Assembly: GCF_000745015.1 (NCBI RefSeq)
Contig: NZ_JQNA01000002.1
Location: 5,766,001 to 5,830,000 of the forward strand
Direction: 5' to 3'
Source of the DNA: Burkholderia sp. 9120
Lineage (GTDB): Bacteria > Pseudomonadota > Gammaproteobacteria > Burkholderiales > Burkholderiaceae
Length of the DNA stretch: 64,000 nt
Within the stretch, counting starts at the first letter, position 1; every line of letters begins with the position of its first letter. Below the pieces are notes generated by a model. It searched no databases. It worked only from the letters and a program-made list of their open reading frames with translations, and was not told where the DNA came from. The position numbers and the translations under genes are program-made. This document shows, in pieces, positions 61,207-64,000 of this stretch.

Positions 61207-61938
61207 CTACGGGCGTTTCCGGGCATGCGGCGAGGTTTTGCGCGGGGCCTGCTCGCGTTTATCCTGAGATTGCGGCGGCTCTTCGGCGGGCGAAGCGGAA
61301 GAATCGCGCGCCAAGGCGGTCTCGGTGGCCGACATCATCGTGAGGTAGCCGAATGCGGCGGCTGTCACGCGGCGAATGAGTCCGGCCATGTCCGTCTCTT
61401 CCCGTTCGCCCGCCGCGTCGACGAGGCCGCGAATCATTGCCAGCAGATCGCGCGAGGCGACCAACGTGTCCTCTTGCGGCGGTAGACCGTCACGCGCGAG
61501 GATTTCCGTCAGCAAGGAGCGTATCGAACCCTTGGTGGAGAGTGCCGCGCGCATGTGCGGTCGGCTCTCTTCCACGTCGAGCAGGCGCGCGAGCGTGGGC
61601 CGCGCGAACTGCTGCCGCACCGATACGCCAATCAGATGATCGAGCGCGACCGGTCCGCTGGCATGGTCGAGCGCCGCCAGCGCCTCCTGATAGAAGCCTT
61701 CGCTTTCACGCTGCATCAGCCCGAACGTGAGCGCGTCTTTGCTGGGGAAGTACTGGTACAGCGAGCCGATGCTGACACCGGCGCGCTCCGCCACCGCGTT
61801 CGTATTGAAGCCTTCGAGCCCCTTGCTTTCTAGGACTTGGGCGGCCGCTTCGAGCAGGGTGGCGACCATGCGTTCCGAGCGGGCCTGGCTGGGTGCTCTG
61901 CGCGGTTTAACCGGCGACGAACTGGACGGTCGAGGCAT
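61207..61938 (-). CDS. TetR-family transcriptional regulator
   Basis: A 243-residue regulator with the N-terminal HTH in RSERMVATLLEAAAQVLESK, then AVAERAGVSIGSLYQYFPSK. The ligand-binding helices follow, and a disordered basic Pro/Arg/Lys-rich tail (SQDKREQAPRKTSPHARKRP) forms the end. It is the first gene of the minus-strand group TetR - VOC - SDR and likely represses it. Confidence 0.9.
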   Translation of the reverse strand: MPRPSSSSPVKPRRAPSQARSERMVATLLEAAAQVLESKGLEGFNTNAVAERAGVSIGSLYQYFPSKDALTFGLMQRESEGFYQEALAALDHASGPVALDHLIGVSVRQQFARPTLARLLDVEESRPHMRAALSTKGSIRSLLTEILARDGLPPQEDTLVASRDLLAMIRGLVDAAGEREETDMAGLIRRVTAAAFGYLTMMSATETALARDSSASPAEEPPQSQDKREQAPRKTSPHARKRP

Positions 61939-62050
61939 ACGGCGAGTGGAATGGAAAAGTGATTGGCGTTAAAGACGCAGTCTAAGCAATATCGGGCGGC
62001 GCGTTAATAGCGATTGTCGGCGATCGGCCAGGTACTTCGGTGACGCGCGG

Positions 62051-62350
62051 TTGCTGTCCAACGTAGCGTTCGGTGACGGCCGCATGGTCTATGAACTGAA
62101 TGACGGCAATCCGCACGACCACATTGTTTGCAATGCGTGCGGTGGCGTTCATGAATTCTTCGATGCTGAAATCGAGGCGCGACAACAGGCTGTCGCGGAG
62201 CAAATCGAATTCGCGGTGTTGGGGCGACGATTGGTGTTGTTCGGTTTGTGCGTCAACTGCAAAAAAGGGCAGCGCATCGGTCAGGCGGACGATCCGGAAA
62301 TAGCGGTTCGCTTCGCCTTTATGTGGCTACCCTCTTCACAACAGAATTAA
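62051..62350 (+). pseudogene. Truncated fur-family gene (C-terminal dimerisation/zinc domain only)
   Basis: The frame reads GDGRMVYELNDGNPHDHIVC, then NACGGVHEFFDAEIEARQQA and CVNCKKG. This matches the C-terminal domain of Burkholderia-type Fur, including HDH, the first CxxC and the second CxxC zinc ligands. The DNA-binding helix-turn-helix is missing: only about 110 bases separate it from the TetR gene, and that sequence resembles Fur only weakly just before 62051. No start with an RBS exists. It is most simply a decayed fur paralogue. Confidence 0.75.
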
Positions 62351-62367
62351 CCGCGGCCGTATTCCGA

Positions 62368-62679
62368 TTACGGCTTGCCTTTAAGCGTGAACGGCGCCAG
62401 CAGCGCCTGCACATCCACCCGCTGCCCCTGAAGCAGAAGCAGCCGTGCGTGAAGCACCGTGTTTTCCAGCACCAGCTTGGCGGTGCTCAACAGGTAAAGC
62501 GCGTGAATGTCGGACACGGCCATATTGCCCGCTTCGACCTGGTGGTGACGCTCAACCAGAGAACTCATCACAAGCTGCCTGAGTTCCTGCTCTCCAAATG
62601 GCAGGTCCGCGTAATCGATCGGGTCGTCGGCTTCGACCTCTCGCAGCATCTCAACGAGCGTTTCCGTGCTTACTTGCAT
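62368..62679 (-). CDS. Unknown 103-residue helical protein
   Basis: A soluble, helical, acidic protein: MQVSTETLVEMLREVEADDP, YADLPFGEQELRQLVMSSLV and a Leu-rich C-terminal helix (NTVLHARLLLLQGQRVDVQA). No signal peptide or membrane span, and no recognised domain. It lies 64 bases after the alpha/beta hydrolase on the same strand and may be cotranscribed with it. Confidence 0.65.
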   Translation of the reverse strand: MQVSTETLVEMLREVEADDPIDYADLPFGEQELRQLVMSSLVERHHQVEAGNMAVSDIHALYLLSTAKLVLENTVLHARLLLLQGQRVDVQALLAPFTLKGKP

Positions 62680-62743
62680 GTTTCGGCTCCACGTTGTCGG
62701 TTAGGGCCAGCATCACCAAGCTACGTCATCCAGCACGTCTAGC

Positions 62744-63694
62744 CTACTGCTTCGATTTAACCGCGTCCAGCGTACTGTCGTTTCCTGCGTTCGCGGTACG
62801 CAGCACCGAAGAAACAAAGCTCTCGAAGCCCGGCTCCCAGATCGGAATCGCACGGTCGACGGCGAACATGCCGTGACCATCCCGGCCAAACGGTTGCTCG
62901 ATCACCAACTGCCCCTGACCGCCCGCCGCCTGAAACGCGCTGAACCAGGTGCGGACGATATCCGGCGCGAAAAACATGTCGTTCTGCACGTAGTGCCAAT
63001 AAACCGGCACATGCGTTGTCGACGCATAGTGCCCAATCGTCTCGGCCATTCTGTCAGGCCCACACGGGTCGCCGGGGTTGGTGGCGGGACGCCCGCCACG
63101 CCCACCGGAGAAATTGACCACGGCGATAACGCCGGGCGGAGAATAACTGGCGGCAGCGAGCGACGCAAATCCCCCCGCCGACTGCCCCACCAGAATCACA
63201 TGATTTTTGTCGATTTGCGGCAACGTGTCGGCAAACGCAATCGTGGCCAGCAGATCCTGGGCCGCCGCGTTGCCGGCCGCCAGGAAGTCGGGCCGCTTGC
63301 ACGAGCCGGCGTCTTCGGCGAACGTGCCGCCCGTCTCGCCATAACCGCGGCGTATCGGCACGATGACCGCAAAGCCCATCCGTACGAACTCGCGAATCTG
63401 CGCAAGCTTGCGATAACGGCCGACCTTCACACGGTCTCGGGCATTCGGCGGATTGCCGTGACTGAGAACGATGAGTGGGAACGGACCCGCGCCGTCGGGC
63501 ATATAGGTCGTCGCGACGAGCTTGCGCTGGCCCATGCCGAAGAAGCTTTTCTCTGTCGTCGGCACCGACACGACGGTTTCGTGCAGGTCCGTCGCCGTCG
63601 GGTCCAATTCCCCCGCGATGGCGGAACATCGCCATAGCGCGAGCGTTAGTGCGCAGGAAAACAATCCAATGCGGAGCAGGTTCTTATTATTCAT
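62744..63694 (-). CDS. Secreted alpha/beta hydrolase (dienelactone-hydrolase-like)
   Basis: A 316-residue serine hydrolase with a signal peptide (LLRIGLFSCALTLALW, ending AIAG). Motifs: oxyanion loop PLIVLSHGNPPNARDR, nucleophile elbow GQSAGG and a late histidine in GRDGHGMF. The lid region has two Cys (GSCKRPD and GDPCGP), which may form a disulfide in the periplasm. It probably hydrolyses esters or a small peptide bond. Downstream of it lies the 103-residue unknown gene. Confidence 0.85.
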   Translation of the reverse strand: MNNKNLLRIGLFSCALTLALWRCSAIAGELDPTATDLHETVVSVPTTEKSFFGMGQRKLVATTYMPDGAGPFPLIVLSHGNPPNARDRVKVGRYRKLAQIREFVRMGFAVIVPIRRGYGETGGTFAEDAGSCKRPDFLAAGNAAAQDLLATIAFADTLPQIDKNHVILVGQSAGGFASLAAASYSPPGVIAVVNFSGGRGGRPATNPGDPCGPDRMAETIGHYASTTHVPVYWHYVQNDMFFAPDIVRTWFSAFQAAGGQGQLVIEQPFGRDGHGMFAVDRAIPIWEPGFESFVSSVLRTANAGNDSTLDAVKSKQ

Positions 63695-63851
63695 ATCGCC
63701 TTTCGAAAGACTTTATCTGCACGAGTTTGAAGAGAAGCCATCAAGGTCGTTCGTCGTCACCGACGCTACCTTACTGCTTTTTTCTTCATGCGTCGGCAGA
63801 TCTCGTCTTTTTAGGGCTAGTGGGCTTCTGTTCCGCTTCGGCAGCGCCGTG

Positions 63852-64000
63852 TCACGGCAGCGTAATCGGCACCGGGCGCGTCAGCAGATCGACATAGAGA
63901 CTGAAGAACCGGTTGTTATCGAACTGTGTGACATACGTAATCCTGTTCGGCGAAGCGCCGGACGCAGGCTGATCCGGATAGACCGTCACATGCCCTTGAT
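63852..64000 (-). CDS. C-terminal fragment of an unknown protein
   Basis: The frame enters from the right edge on the minus strand and stops at TGA (63852-63854). The visible 49 residues read GHVTVYPDQPASGASPNRIT, then YVTQFDNNRFFSLYVDLLTR and PVPITLP. This is beta-rich and looks like the end of a folded, possibly extracytoplasmic, domain, but no family can be named. Confidence 0.6.
   Translation of the reverse strand, partial: QGHVTVYPDQPASGASPNRITYVTQFDNNRFFSLYVDLLTRPVPITLP

Overview
The window is a GC-rich stretch of chromosome that looks like Paraburkholderia (Betaproteobacteria, Burkholderiaceae). That reading rests on family content rather than on a marker gene: a DUF4148 secreted protein, tandem AidA/PixA inclusion-body proteins, a DUF2783 catabolic unit, several MFS/LysR/AraC/MocR pairs, and two Fur boxes of the type seen in Burkholderia. 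There are no rRNA or tRNA genes, no insertion sequences, no phage genes and no CRISPR array. The layout is a patchwork of short, independently regulated operons, typical of the metabolically versatile part of a Burkholderia genome.

Left part (1-13.7 kb). After the tail of a LacI regulator come a 24-residue membrane peptide and an Lrp regulator. Next is an iron-linked group around two predicted Fur boxes: a clavaminate-synthase-like (HxE) TauD hydroxylase and a YbfB-type MFS exporter on the minus strand, and a YdjA-type nitroreductase, an unknown 159-residue protein and a catalytically degenerate phosphopantetheinyl transferase on the plus strand. An intact Sfp-type phosphopantetheinyl transferase faces them tail to tail. 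The set resembles siderophore accessory genes without an assembly line and is the best candidate here for an undescribed system. It is followed by a presumed aromatic-catabolism unit (MFS, DUF2783, FAD hydroxylase, metallo-beta-lactamase-fold protein) divergent from two coupled IclR regulators.

Centre-left (13.7-32 kb). A three-gene envelope module (903-residue periplasmic protein, DUF3142 lipoprotein, secreted protein) precedes a sugar or polyol ABC import locus (RpiR regulator, UgpC/MalK ATPase, SDR dehydrogenase, binding protein, two permeases) with a TGTA-N7-TACA operator. An AT-richer intergenic region of about 1.1 kb leads to a secreted two-domain glycoside hydrolase with a Pro-Thr linker. 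Then come a MarR/FAD-monooxygenase pair with a perfect palindromic operator, and sfnG (dimethylsulfone monooxygenase).

Centre-right (32-48 kb). This part holds a GT2 glycosyltransferase, an LPG-synthase-TM protein, a phosphoesterase, a cysteine-free 517-residue unknown protein, two small secreted proteins sharing the tail CVGPxxYCxxYFGS, a LytS/LytTR two-component system, two AidA/PixA paralogues, a DUF3455 lipoprotein, a YfcF-type GST, and MFS/LysR, EamA and AraC/MDR pairs.

Right part (48-64 kb). A MocR regulator, an epimerase-cupin pair, a nucleoside deoxyribosyltransferase, a glycine-zipper protein, a Tat-exported purple acid phosphatase behind a Pho box, a GGDEF-EAL protein, an operon of ECF sigma factor, small membrane protein and 7Fe-type ferredoxin, a TetR-VOC-SDR group, a fur pseudogene, a secreted alpha/beta hydrolase, and the C-terminus of an unknown protein cut by the window end.
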